From Candidatus Roseilinea mizusawaensis (GTDB lineage Bacteria; Chloroflexota; Anaerolineae; J036; Brachytrichaceae), in NCBI GenBank assembly GCA_016841965.1, contig JAEANN010000050.1:1-38046 (forward strand): a stretch of 38,046 nt of DNA, read 5' to 3'. Shown here one piece after another: positions 1-7,153 of this stretch (positions are counted from its first letter, which is position 1; each line of letters opens with the position of its first letter). Made by a program: the position numbers and the translations under genes. Below the pieces are notes generated by a model. That model ran no database searches. It had not been told where the DNA came from and worked only from the letters and a program-made list of their open reading frames with translations.

Positions 1-102
1 CGGGGGTGGGAACGGCGGCATGCTGCGGCCATGCTCGCCGCCTTGTGTGAACTGCACAGCAATCGGCTAGACGCCGCAATCCGTCAGTGCCGCCGGCGGT
101 GA
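1..102 (+). CDS. C-terminal tail of an unidentified gene (5' end outside window)
   Basis: Frame 1 is open from the window edge to a TGA at 100-102 and would encode about 33 residues, ending in a helix-like stretch (LAALCELHSNRLDAAIRQC) followed by three arginines. The family cannot be recognised from so little. It is called a possible gene end only because the frame is open, reads like a globular helix, and is followed by a non-coding gap of about 150 bases before the next start. It could equally be chance. Confidence 0.3.
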   Translation, partial: RGWERRHAAAMLAALCELHSNRLDAAIRQCRRR

Positions 103-255
103 CTGTCACAAATCTGCGCTACACCCGACGTGCGCTTTTTATTTGGGCCGGCATGGCCCTGCACTGCGCAGCCAGCCTAAGCCGGCGGCAGATGCTACAC
201 TTGCTGCCTGGCCTGTAGCACAATCAGAATAACAAGAGGAGACCAACCCGGCAGC

Positions 256-1227
256 ATGGACGTGGAAATTTTCTGGGAGCGCATCTTCAGCGAACAGGTT
301 GGGCCGGTGCGTGAAGCGTGGCAAAGTTTGAATCTGGAGGAACGCTTGGCAGTGCGTGATTTTCTGGCCGGCGCTTTGGCTGATCAAAGCCGGCTTGACG
401 CGCAACGCCGCGCAGCCAAGTTTGCGCTCGGCATTGTTCAGACGCCGCCAGAAGGCGCGCTGCATGTTGCTAGATCGCTGGCGAGCGCGGCCGGCCGGCG
501 TCTTATGGCCGCCAGCGGTCAGTTCAATGTGTCTACCAAAACGGATGGCACGCTGGTCACAACGCTGGATGTTCAAACCAGCATGGAATTATGTCAAAAT
601 TTGGCCGACCAGTTTCCCGGCCACGGCGTGCTGTCGGAAGAGCACAACACCGTTTATCAGGGTGAAGAATGGTGCTGGGTGATCGATCCGATTGATGGCA
701 CAACGAACTTTGCAGCCGGCTTCCCGATTTGGGGTATCTTGATTGGGCTGTTGCATTTTGGAGAGCCGGTGATGGGAGTGGCCGAATTTCCGCGGCTGGG
801 CTACCAATTTCACGCTGTCAAGGGGCGTGGTGCGTATTTGAATGATGTGGCCATCCATGCATCGCGCGCGACCGACTTTCAGGCCACCGATCTGTTCTCA
901 ATTTGCTCTCGCACTGCCAAGCTGGGTGTGTTGCCGATTGCGTGCAAGATCCGCTCGCCGGGGTCGCTTGGCTTTGAGATGGCCTCGGTGGCATGTGGAT
1001 ATTGCGTGGGCAACCTGGGCAGGACGGTGCACGTGTGGGATGTGGCAGCGCTTTGGCCGATCTTGCACGAGGCCGGCGGGATGGCGCTTACTAATCTGTC
1101 TGACGGTTTGTTTCCACTGCGCGCCGGCGTGGACTATGGCAAAGTTGAGTTCGCCGTGATGAGTATGTGCACGCCGGAGCTGATGCGCCAGGCGCAGGGC
1201 CGGCTGAGCGGCTTCTTCGACGGCTGA
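256..1227 (+). CDS. Inositol monophosphatase family protein
   Basis: This 323-residue protein belongs to the Mg2+-dependent, Li+-sensitive phosphatase superfamily (IMPase, CysQ, FBPase-like), cytosolic enzymes that hydrolyse sugar or nucleotide phosphomonoesters. The metal-binding motif DPIDGTTNF lies at residues 144-152, an upstream metal-ligand EEH at 128-130, and the second signature WDVAALWPILHEAGG at 261-275. The first 65 residues or so are an extra helical segment ahead of the catalytic fold, which makes it somewhat longer than the usual 260-270 residues. A purine-rich AGAGGAG at 235-241 precedes the ATG at an unusually long spacing. The next gene converges from the other strand after 10 bases. 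Substrate cannot be assigned: inositol phosphate, 3'-phosphoadenosine phosphate and histidinol phosphate are all possible in this family. Confidence 0.9.
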   Translation: MDVEIFWERIFSEQVGPVREAWQSLNLEERLAVRDFLAGALADQSRLDAQRRAAKFALGIVQTPPEGALHVARSLASAAGRRLMAASGQFNVSTKTDGTLVTTLDVQTSMELCQNLADQFPGHGVLSEEHNTVYQGEEWCWVIDPIDGTTNFAAGFPIWGILIGLLHFGEPVMGVAEFPRLGYQFHAVKGRGAYLNDVAIHASRATDFQATDLFSICSRTAKLGVLPIACKIRSPGSLGFEMASVACGYCVGNLGRTVHVWDVAALWPILHEAGGMALTNLSDGLFPLRAGVDYGKVEFAVMSMCTPELMRQAQGRLSGFFDG

Positions 1228-1266
1228 GTGCGCAGCGTCATTTTGCGTCAGGCGCTGCGCTTGTCT
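1228..1266. terminator. Hairpin between convergent genes
   Basis: GCGCAGCG at 1230-1237 is the exact reverse complement of CGCTGCGC at 1253-1260, giving an 8-bp GC stem with a 15-base loop, followed on the plus strand by TTGTCTT. It sits just after the stop of the phosphatase gene and overlaps the last codons of rsmA on the other strand. It could end transcription of the plus-strand gene. The T-tract is poor, so this is a moderate call at best. Confidence 0.35.
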
Positions 1267-2149
1267 TCAGCCTCTTGCCTGTGGGTTTGCGCGTCGCTTT
1301 TGCGCGTCGCTTTTGCGCGTCGTAATGGGCGGCGAGTGTAATCCACTCGTCCACTGCCAGAGTTTCTGCCCTGCGCGCGGGGTTGATTCTGCTCGCCAAC
1401 AGGATTTCCTCAGCTTCTTGATGGGTGATTGCCAATCCGCCGGCCAGTGTATTGCGAAGTTGTTTGCGTCGTTGGCTGAAGCCGGCCCGCGCCAGGGCGA
1501 AGATACTGTTGGGGGATGGATACAGGGGCTGTGCGTGAGGGGCGATGGTTACAACTGCTGAATCCACATCTGGTTGTGGGTAGAAAGCAGACGGCGTGAT
1601 CCGCATCACCAGTTTGGGGTGTCCGTAGAACTGGACGCTTACGGCTAACAGGCTCATCTCGTCCGGCTTGGCGATCATGCGCTGGGCCACTTCCATTTGT
1701 ACCGTCAGGGTGATCAGCGCCGGCTTTAATTCCGATTCCAGCAGTCTGCGAATGAGTGCTGACGTGATGTAGTACGGCAGATTGCCGATGACTCGCACAG
1801 GCGTATCTGGGGGATAGCCATCCCCGCCGCTGATCTGGCGGATGCTGTCGTAGTCCACTTTCAGTGCATCAGCGTGCAGCACGGTCAGGTTGGCCGGCTG
1901 GCCGAGTTCGGCTTGCAGTGCGGGTATGAGATGCTGGTCTAACTCGATGGCGATGACATGGCCGGCCTGCTGTACTAGAAACTGTGTCAATGCTCCTATG
2001 CCTGGCCCAATCTCGACGACCAGATCGCCGGGGTTGATGTGCGCGGCAGCAACAATCGCGCGCGCGATAGTGGGATCGGTCAGGAAGTTTTGACCCAGCG
2101 ACTTGCGTGGTGTAATGCCAAGGGCATTCAGGCGTTGACGGGTAGACAT
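1238..2149 (-). CDS. rsmA: 16S rRNA dimethyladenosine transferase RsmA/KsgA
   Basis: RsmA dimethylates the two adjacent adenosines in the 3'-terminal hairpin (helix 45) of 16S rRNA during 30S maturation. It uses S-adenosylmethionine in the cytoplasm. Family hallmarks are all present: SLGQNFL near the N-terminus, the SAM-binding EIGPGIGALT, an acidic loop IELDQHL, and the catalytic NLPYYI. The ATG at 2149 is preferred (303 residues; GAGG lies 12 bases upstream) over an in-frame GTG at 2167, which has no ribosome-binding site. The C-terminus carries a short basic Lys/Arg tail encoded across a 13-bp tandem repeat. The next upstream gene on this strand encodes a 3D/G5 protein, matching the ksgA-yabE neighbourhood of Bacillus. 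A parS-like palindrome lies between the two genes. Confidence 0.95.
   Translation of the reverse strand: MSTRQRLNALGITPRKSLGQNFLTDPTIARAIVAAAHINPGDLVVEIGPGIGALTQFLVQQAGHVIAIELDQHLIPALQAELGQPANLTVLHADALKVDYDSIRQISGGDGYPPDTPVRVIGNLPYYITSALIRRLLESELKPALITLTVQMEVAQRMIAKPDEMSLLAVSVQFYGHPKLVMRITPSAFYPQPDVDSAVVTIAPHAQPLYPSPNSIFALARAGFSQRRKQLRNTLAGGLAITHQEAEEILLASRINPARRAETLAVDEWITLAAHYDAQKRRAKATRKPTGKRLKTSAAPDAK
1286..1322. repeat. 13-bp tandem repeat (about 2.9 copies) in the 3' end of rsmA
   Basis: The unit TTTGCGCGTCGCT occurs at 1286-1298 and 1299-1311, then a third copy at 1312-1322 lacks its last bases. Thirteen is not a multiple of three, so each copy is read in a different frame. The result is the basic tail of the methyltransferase (DAQKRRAKATRK). 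Confidence 0.85.
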
Positions 2150-2191
2150 TCGATGAGGCCGCCTCACACGTCAGGCATGGCCGGCTGTGAC

Positions 2192-2207
2192 TGTTTCACG
2201 TGAAACG
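2192..2207. other. parS-like ParB-binding palindrome, copy 1
   Basis: The sequence TGTTTCACGTGAAACG matches the bacterial parS consensus TGTTTCACGTGAAACA at 15 of 16 positions and contains a perfect 14-bp palindrome. It lies in the short gap between rsmA and the 3D-domain gene. ParB-CTP clamps load at such sites to organise the origin region for segregation. A second copy lies at 4115-4130. Confidence 0.8.
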
Positions 2208-2245
2208 GCTGGCGGTCGCTCTTAGGGACACGCGGCGCGATCGTT

Positions 2246-3715
2246 TCAGTCCAAAATATACTTCACCTTATCGGGCACAGGGGGCAGCAAGTAGACATTC
2301 GTCCAGCGATACCACAACACGAGATTGTTGTCGTCGTAGCCCAGGTCGATACGTTTACCGAGAATGGCGCTGCCGGTGTCGCAGGCATAGCCCGGCCCAT
2401 AACCTTCGACATAGACGTTCGTGCCCAGCGGGATGACGCGGGGATCAACTGCAACGATGCCATGTCGCATGGCCATGCCGCAGCGCGCTCGGCCATACCA
2501 GGGCCGGCTGGTGGCTACGCCGGCAGTGCTGGCTGAATACGATGTGGCCAGCATGCGCAGCACGCGCCAGTATTGAACCGGCCCATTGGGTGTGTCGAGC
2601 GTGCGCACAACGATCTTGGTGCCGTAGTTATATATCCTGGGTTGAGGCTCGCGCACTACCAAGTCGGCAATCGTTTCGCGCTTGACTTCTACACCATCTT
2701 CATAGGTGATCAGGGTGCGTCGCTCTCGAATACCGGGCGCGCCCTCTTGTGCCAACCCCTGGGTATCCAGTTCCATGTCTGGGTTGCCCGCCCAGCGCGT
2801 GTCAAACGGGATCACATCCTGGTTGATCACGATATCGTGGCTGACGCGCGTAACCCGTATTTCCATATTCGGTTCGACCGGCGTGTTCAGCGGGGGGGTC
2901 ACGCGGTCGGCGCCATACAGCACAATATTGAGATCGGCCAGCACATCGGCGACAATGGCGCGATGGGTGCGCGTGCGTACCTCGCGCCCATCCACGCGGA
3001 TGGTCATCGGTTTGGATCGTTCGATGAAGACATAGGTTCCCGGTTTGACTTGCTGCGAGAGGGCCGGCCGCACGTTGTCAGCGAGGTAGATGATGTAGCC
3101 GGCCTGCATCAGCGCTTCGCCGATCGTCGGCGCAGTGGTATTGATTGTAGAGGGTGGCCCACCTTCGTCGTGAATGATCAGCTCTGCCGCATGCCGGAAC
3201 TCGATGTCTGCCACAATATCTGTGGCTGTGGCAGGCTTTATCGGCGGCAGATCGCTTGTGAACTGCCCATTGACCTTGAGCAGGTCATTCTCGCCGATGC
3301 TATACCCCAGACTATCGAGCACCTGTTGGGCGGATCGGCTCTGGGTAAGCAGGACTATAGGCTCCGCGTTGTCGATCCGAACCTGAACCCGCCGGGCGCG
3401 CTGAACAAAGATAGATAGATTGTGGTTGATCGGGGTGTCGGGGGGTGGGTTGACCACATCTTGCGGCAGCAGGTTCAGGCCGGCTTCGCGCAGCACGCCG
3501 CCTACCGTTTCTTGGTGTGTGTGCAGCACGTGCAAAGTGTCACCATCCACAATAGTGACTCGAGTAAACGTGCTGATGTAGCCGACAGTCAGCAAGCTCA
3601 ATGCTCCCAAGACAGCGGCGAGCGCCGGCCAGCTTCGAGGTTTGTGGTCACCTAGGCCGGGCCTGGAGCCGGTAGGCCGCGCTGGGGGAGCCCAGGGAGC
3701 TTTATCGATACGCAT
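2246..3715 (-). CDS. Cell-wall 3D-domain protein with DUF348 repeats and a G5 domain (YabE/RpfB-like)
   Basis: This 489-residue protein is anchored by one N-terminal membrane segment at about residues 29-47 after a proline/arginine-rich cytoplasmic start. Then follow several DUF348 modules (about 45-95, 107-150, 175-218 and 234-280), a G5-like region (about 290-370) ending near YNYGTKIVV, and a C-terminal 3D domain. The three conserved aspartates of the 3D domain are visible in AVDPRVIPLGT, ACDTGSAI and RIDLGYDD. The architecture is that of YabE/Rpf2-type proteins, thought to remodel peptidoglycan with a MltA-like fold. Pairing with rsmA is a widely conserved neighbourhood. The exact cleavage chemistry is not shown by the sequence. 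The ATG at 3715 has only a weak purine stretch upstream. Confidence 0.9.
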   Translation of the reverse strand: MRIDKAPWAPPARPTGSRPGLGDHKPRSWPALAAVLGALSLLTVGYISTFTRVTIVDGDTLHVLHTHQETVGGVLREAGLNLLPQDVVNPPPDTPINHNLSIFVQRARRVQVRIDNAEPIVLLTQSRSAQQVLDSLGYSIGENDLLKVNGQFTSDLPPIKPATATDIVADIEFRHAAELIIHDEGGPPSTINTTAPTIGEALMQAGYIIYLADNVRPALSQQVKPGTYVFIERSKPMTIRVDGREVRTRTHRAIVADVLADLNIVLYGADRVTPPLNTPVEPNMEIRVTRVSHDIVINQDVIPFDTRWAGNPDMELDTQGLAQEGAPGIRERRTLITYEDGVEVKRETIADLVVREPQPRIYNYGTKIVVRTLDTPNGPVQYWRVLRMLATSYSASTAGVATSRPWYGRARCGMAMRHGIVAVDPRVIPLGTNVYVEGYGPGYACDTGSAILGKRIDLGYDDNNLVLWYRWTNVYLLPPVPDKVKYILD

Positions 3716-3824
3716 GATCTCTTGTTAACGATCAAAGCTTGGTAATCAGGATCGCGGCCAGAGGTGGACGCGAAGCACGATGACAGCCGGCGCCTGACAT
3801 GAAATACAAACGCCCGGCGCAGTT

Positions 3825-3937
3825 GGTTGTGCTGCCGGGCGTCCCCGTGACACCCAAAAGGATCTCCTTACCGTTGCTCCCTTCCGGTCCTGGCGGGGTT
3901 CGAAGTCTTTTGCCGCACAGGACCCGGCAGCACAACC
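3825..3937 (-). ncRNA. ffs: Signal recognition particle 4.5S RNA
   Basis: Read on the minus strand, the molecule begins GGTTGTGCTGCCGGG and ends with its exact complement CCCGGCAGCACAACC. This gives the long terminal stem of a small bacterial SRP RNA. The apical part holds the diagnostic Ffh-binding loop, CAGGACCGGAAGGGAGCAAC, with its GGAA tetraloop. The length of about 113 nt is normal for the short bacterial form without an Alu domain. It binds Ffh and FtsY to target nascent membrane proteins. It is divergent from the tRNA gene beside it. Small open frames crossing it on both strands are spurious. Confidence 0.95.
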
Positions 3938-3959
3938 AATCACACTGGGCAAAGTCGGG

Positions 3960-3965
3960 TATAAT
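3960..3965 (+). promoter_or_regulatory. Candidate -10 box for tRNA-Arg
   Basis: A perfect TATAAT lies 28 bases before the first base of the tRNA, in the gap between it and the divergent SRP RNA. No good -35 box is visible at the expected distance, so the call rests on the hexamer and its position. Confidence 0.35.
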
Positions 3966-3993
3966 TCTACCACGCGCGTCAAGCGCAAACAGT

Positions 3994-4067
3994 GCGCCCA
4001 TAGCTCAATTGGATAGAGCACTTGACTTCGGATCAAGTGGTTGTGGGTTCGAGTCCTGCTGGGCGCG
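3994..4067 (+). tRNA. tRNA-Arg (anticodon TCG)
   Basis: The cloverleaf folds well. The acceptor arms GCGCCCA and TGGGCGC pair perfectly, followed by the discriminator G. The D stem is GCTC/GAGC. The anticodon stem is CTTGA/TCAAG around the loop CTTCGGA, giving anticodon TCG, which reads CGA arginine codons. The T arm GTGGG-TTCGAGT-CCTGC has two G-T wobbles. The CCA end is not encoded. Confidence 0.95.
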
Positions 4068-4102
4068 TAAAACAAAGCGGGGCCACACACGTCGTCCCGC
4101 TT
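4068..4102 (-). terminator. Rho-independent terminator of the minus-strand glycan operon
   Basis: On the minus strand a 7-bp stem AAGCGGG/CCCGCTT (4075-4102) with a 14-base loop is followed by TTTGTTTT. This is a fair intrinsic terminator located about 60 bases past the stop of the epimerase gene at 4164. It would separate the glycan operon from the SRP RNA and 3D genes. It could also act on the tRNA transcript, but the plus-strand side lacks a T-run. Confidence 0.5.
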
Positions 4103-4114
4103 GGTGTATCCCCG

Positions 4115-4130
4115 CGTTTCACGTGAAACA
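4115..4130. other. parS-like ParB-binding palindrome, copy 2
   Basis: CGTTTCACGTGAAACA matches the parS consensus at 15 of 16 positions and shares the perfect 14-bp core GTTTCACGTGAAAC with the copy at 2192. It sits in the intergenic gap between tRNA-Arg and the epimerase gene. Two such palindromes in 2 kb are not expected by chance. Confidence 0.8.
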
Positions 4131-4163
4131 TGGATGCCGGCAGGCACAGCCTGCCAGCTAGGG

Positions 4164-5192
4164 TTATTGAAAGAGGCCAGGGTTATCTGTAACCCATTTC
4201 CACAGTCGCTCAATGCCTGCTACCGCCGACACATTCGGACGCCAGCCGAGCACCTTTTCGGCCTTGGTGTTGTCGCTGATGAACACCGGCTGGTCGCCCG
4301 GCCGCCAGTCTCCCCATCTGACCAGAATGCTGTGGCCGGCCAGTCGTTCTAGGATTGGGCCAAATTCTGCCCAGATCGACAGTGTGTTGCTCGCTCCCCC
4401 ACCAACATTGAACACCTGCCCACTGGCTTGATCGATATGCCTCCAGGCTGCGTCGTAGGCGTCGATCAGATCTTGCACGTAGAGCAGATCGCGCACCTGT
4501 TTGCCATCCCCGTAAATCGTGATGGGCCGGCCGAGCGCGGCTGCAATCACGAAGTGCGCCACCCAGCCTTGATCTTCCACGCCAAACTGCCTTTCGCCGT
4601 AGATGCATGATTGGCGGAAGACGACCGTCTTCAAGCCATAAATGCGGGCATAGTCGCGCACGTATTGATCGCCCGCGCCCTTGCTGCACCCGTACGGGCT
4701 ATGAAAGTCAAGCGGCTGCTGCTCGCTTACGCCAAGCGGCAGGTCGCGGTAGCGATAGCGCGAGCCATCTAGCACAACCGCCACATCTTCCATCCCGCCA
4801 TAGACCTTGTTTGTCGAGGCATAGAACACCGCCGGCGGAGTAGCCTGCAACCGAGCAGCCTCCAGCACATTGAACGTGCCCAGCGCGTTGATCTCAAAAT
4901 CCTCGCGCGGGTTCTTGACCGAAGTCGTGACCGCGACCTGGCTGGCCAGGTGCACGATCAGGTCCGGCCGAGCCTGCGCGACGGCGGCGCGCAGCGCGTC
5001 GTAGTCGCGGATGTCGCCACGCACGAAGCTCAGCCGCGCATCGCCAAACTGCCCACGCAGCCATTGCAAGTTGTGCTCGGTGCGCGGACGCGACAGATTG
5101 TCGTAAATGGTCACGCTGTCGCCCGCGCTGAGTTTGCGGGCGCTCAGGTTGCAACCGATGAAGCCGGCTCCGCCGGTGATGAAGTAACGCAT
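4164..5192 (-). CDS. CDP-paratose 2-epimerase-like NAD-dependent sugar epimerase
   Basis: This 342-residue extended short-chain dehydrogenase has the NAD-binding GGAGFIG at 7-13 and the catalytic Y167xxxK171 in YGCSK. The diagnostic STNKVYG at 126-132 and GVEDQGWVAHF are typical of CDP-paratose/tyvelose 2-epimerases (RfbE) rather than UDP-glucose 4-epimerases. Such enzymes invert C2 of a CDP-3,6-dideoxyhexose to give CDP-tyvelose for O-antigens. It is the last gene of the minus-strand operon and overlaps the preceding methyltransferase gene by 49 bases. The CDP-paratose synthesis genes (rfbF, rfbG, rfbS homologues) are not in the window, so the substrate stays an inference from family motifs. 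Confidence 0.85.
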   Translation of the reverse strand: MRYFITGGAGFIGCNLSARKLSAGDSVTIYDNLSRPRTEHNLQWLRGQFGDARLSFVRGDIRDYDALRAAVAQARPDLIVHLASQVAVTTSVKNPREDFEINALGTFNVLEAARLQATPPAVFYASTNKVYGGMEDVAVVLDGSRYRYRDLPLGVSEQQPLDFHSPYGCSKGAGDQYVRDYARIYGLKTVVFRQSCIYGERQFGVEDQGWVAHFVIAAALGRPITIYGDGKQVRDLLYVQDLIDAYDAAWRHIDQASGQVFNVGGGASNTLSIWAEFGPILERLAGHSILVRWGDWRPGDQPVFISDNTKAEKVLGWRPNVSAVAGIERLWKWVTDNPGLFQ

Positions 5193-5893
5193 GAATTTAG
5201 CAACTCCAAGTAAAAACGATTGGTGTGGGGCAGTGGATTCTGAACCAAATCAAGACGATTGAACAGTGCCCGACCGCGCACGTGCGACCAAAGCGCCAGC
5301 GCTCTGTCGCGCATCCTGCTGGCCCGCCTGCCGCGCAGCGCTGAGTCAAACAGGCGCGCCTCGCGCCGATAGTCGCCGGCAAACAACAGCCGCGATTCCG
5401 CTGCCCCGCTGCGCGCGATCAACATCTGCACCTCATCCCAATCCGGCAGGCCATAGGCGATGTGCTCGCTGAGGTAGGGATGCGGACGACCGATGAGCTG
5501 CGTATGCAGTGCGTTTAGGCGGGCTTCACTCTCGGCATGGCCGGGGCTGCCAAACGGCGCAGCCAAGATCACAGCGCGCCGGGCCACGCGCAGGCAATCT
5601 TGCACAAACCCTAGCCGCCGCTCGCGCGGCAGATGCTCCAACGTATCTATCGCGGTCACGACATCAAACGACGCCGGCGCAAACGGCAGACAGTCGCCGC
5701 CATACTGCACATCGCCGCTGCCATCTACATTCACGCTCACCACCGGACAGGCGGCGAATCGAGAGAGCAACCCCACCCGGCCGCCGACATCCAGAACGCG
5801 CCTGACCTCCTCGCCGCGCCAAGCGATCATCTGCGCCACAACCTGATGACGCTCGTAAAGATCATACGGCAGGAACCAATGCGCCGGCCTCAT
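5144..5893 (-). CDS. SAM-dependent class I methyltransferase
   Basis: This 249-residue protein has a Rossmann-type SAM-binding motif I, RVLDVGGRVGLL (about 31-43). Post-motif segments FDVVTAIDTLEHLPRERR and CLRVARRAVILAAP are typical of Methyltransf_11/type-11 enzymes. Its ATG overlaps the stop codon of the upstream glycosyltransferase as ATGA, and its own end overlaps the epimerase start by 49 bases, so all three are probably translationally coupled. In this setting it likely methylates a sugar or lipid carrier glycan, but the acceptor is unknown. Confidence 0.8.
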   Translation of the reverse strand: MRPAHWFLPYDLYERHQVVAQMIAWRGEEVRRVLDVGGRVGLLSRFAACPVVSVNVDGSGDVQYGGDCLPFAPASFDVVTAIDTLEHLPRERRLGFVQDCLRVARRAVILAAPFGSPGHAESEARLNALHTQLIGRPHPYLSEHIAYGLPDWDEVQMLIARSGAAESRLLFAGDYRREARLFDSALRGRRASRMRDRALALWSHVRGRALFNRLDLVQNPLPHTNRFYLELLNSCVTSSPAEPASSVAT

Positions 5894-7125
5894 GCGCCCT
5901 TACCTTCCACCAATGCGTTGAATAATGCGCGATAGCGCGGCACCACGACCTGCCAGTCATACAGCCGACGCGCCTTAGCCTGGCCGGCGCGCCCCAGCGC
6001 CTGGCGCATCGTGGCCGAATTGCCGAGCGCGATCACCGCGCGCGCCAACGCTGCTGCATCCCCGTACTGCACCAGCAAGCCATCTTCACCATCGCCGATC
6101 ACGCTTGCCGACGCGCCGGCCCGCGATCCGATCACCGGCTTGCCGGCTGCCCACGCCTCGACGATCACCATGCCGAACGACTCGCGCTCCGATAGATGAA
6201 CAATCATATCGGCTGCGCAAAAGATGGCCGGCTTATCCCGCTCGTCAAAGTCCGGCAAGATCGTCACACGCTGCGAATGCGGCAGCGCCTGAACGCGCCT
6301 TTCCAGAGCGGCCAGCTCACCCGTGCCGGCGCCGGCCAGCAGCAAGCGCGCCTGCGGCAGCGCCTCCCAGATGGCCGGCATGGCTGCCACCATCACATCC
6401 GCGCGTTTGTACGCCGTCATGCGCCCGATCATCGCAATTACCAGATCATCATCTGCCCAGCCCTGCCGAAGGCGAAAAGCTCGGCCTGCCTCGGGCGCAG
6501 CGAATGCCGCAGCGTCCACGCCGCCGCCGATGACGTGAAGGCGCGCGCCCGGGCAACGCGCGGCCAGGTAGTCCCGCTCGTAGTCGCTCAGCGCGATGTA
6601 GGCATGGGCCTGGCGAATCGCGCGATACATGCGCGGCAGGTCGTAGCTCCACCGGTCGGCAGGATGCACCGTCCCGACCAAGACAACCGGCCGACCGCCG
6701 GCGCAGCCGGCAGCGAGCGCGTCGTACATGTGAATCATGGGGAACGAGGCGGCCACGATGACATCGGCCGGCTGCTCAAGGATTGCGCGGCGCAGCCCCG
6801 GCACGATTGGCCCGAAGTACAGCCCACGCATCCAATCTTGGCCGGGCAAACGCAGTTTGTGCGCTACGCGCGCCGCGTTCAGGCGCAGCCACGTCAGCCG
6901 GTTGAACACATCAAATCGGCGCACCCGCACGCCGTTCAGCATCACCTCGCCCACGGGCAAGCGGGGTTGACGGGCGTCAATGAACAGCTCGCAGCGATGG
7001 GCTACCGTGGTGAACACCGTCACCGCATCCCCTTGCGCGCTCAGCCGCTCGGCCAGCGACTGCATCAACCACTGCACGCCGCCTTTGGAAGGGTGATACG
7101 CATGAGTCACAAACAACACCCGCAT
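5890..7125 (-). CDS. GT-B glycosyltransferase (GT4 family)
   Basis: This protein of 411 residues is counted from the ATG at 7125 (MRVLFVTHAYHPSKGGVQ). A longer upstream frame merely overlaps the previous gene. The N-terminal GGVQ loop, the C-terminal donor site MIGRMTAYKRADV, and the E-x7-E motif in ESFGMVIVEAWAAGKPVIG are classic GT4 retaining-transferase features. It should move a hexose from a nucleotide sugar to a growing lipid-linked glycan at the inner face of the membrane. It sits between another GT-B gene and a methyltransferase in the minus-strand operon, with ATGA coupling to the latter. Confidence 0.9.
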   Translation of the reverse strand: MRVLFVTHAYHPSKGGVQWLMQSLAERLSAQGDAVTVFTTVAHRCELFIDARQPRLPVGEVMLNGVRVRRFDVFNRLTWLRLNAARVAHKLRLPGQDWMRGLYFGPIVPGLRRAILEQPADVIVAASFPMIHMYDALAAGCAGGRPVVLVGTVHPADRWSYDLPRMYRAIRQAHAYIALSDYERDYLAARCPGARLHVIGGGVDAAAFAAPEAGRAFRLRQGWADDDLVIAMIGRMTAYKRADVMVAAMPAIWEALPQARLLLAGAGTGELAALERRVQALPHSQRVTILPDFDERDKPAIFCAADMIVHLSERESFGMVIVEAWAAGKPVIGSRAGASASVIGDGEDGLLVQYGDAAALARAVIALGNSATMRQALGRAGQAKARRLYDWQVVVPRYRALFNALVEGKGA

Positions 7126-7153
7126 GGTGTGCTCTCTCCGACCGGCGCAACCA

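Noticed and set aside
2573-3418. Plus-strand open frame of 281 codons opposite the 3D-domain gene
   Set aside because: It lies wholly inside a gene with recognisable DUF348 and G5 modules and has no family features of its own.
3746-4213. Minus-strand open frame across the tRNA and SRP RNA
   Set aside because: It crosses two well-supported RNA genes and the parS palindrome. The apparent protein text is a translation of structured RNA.
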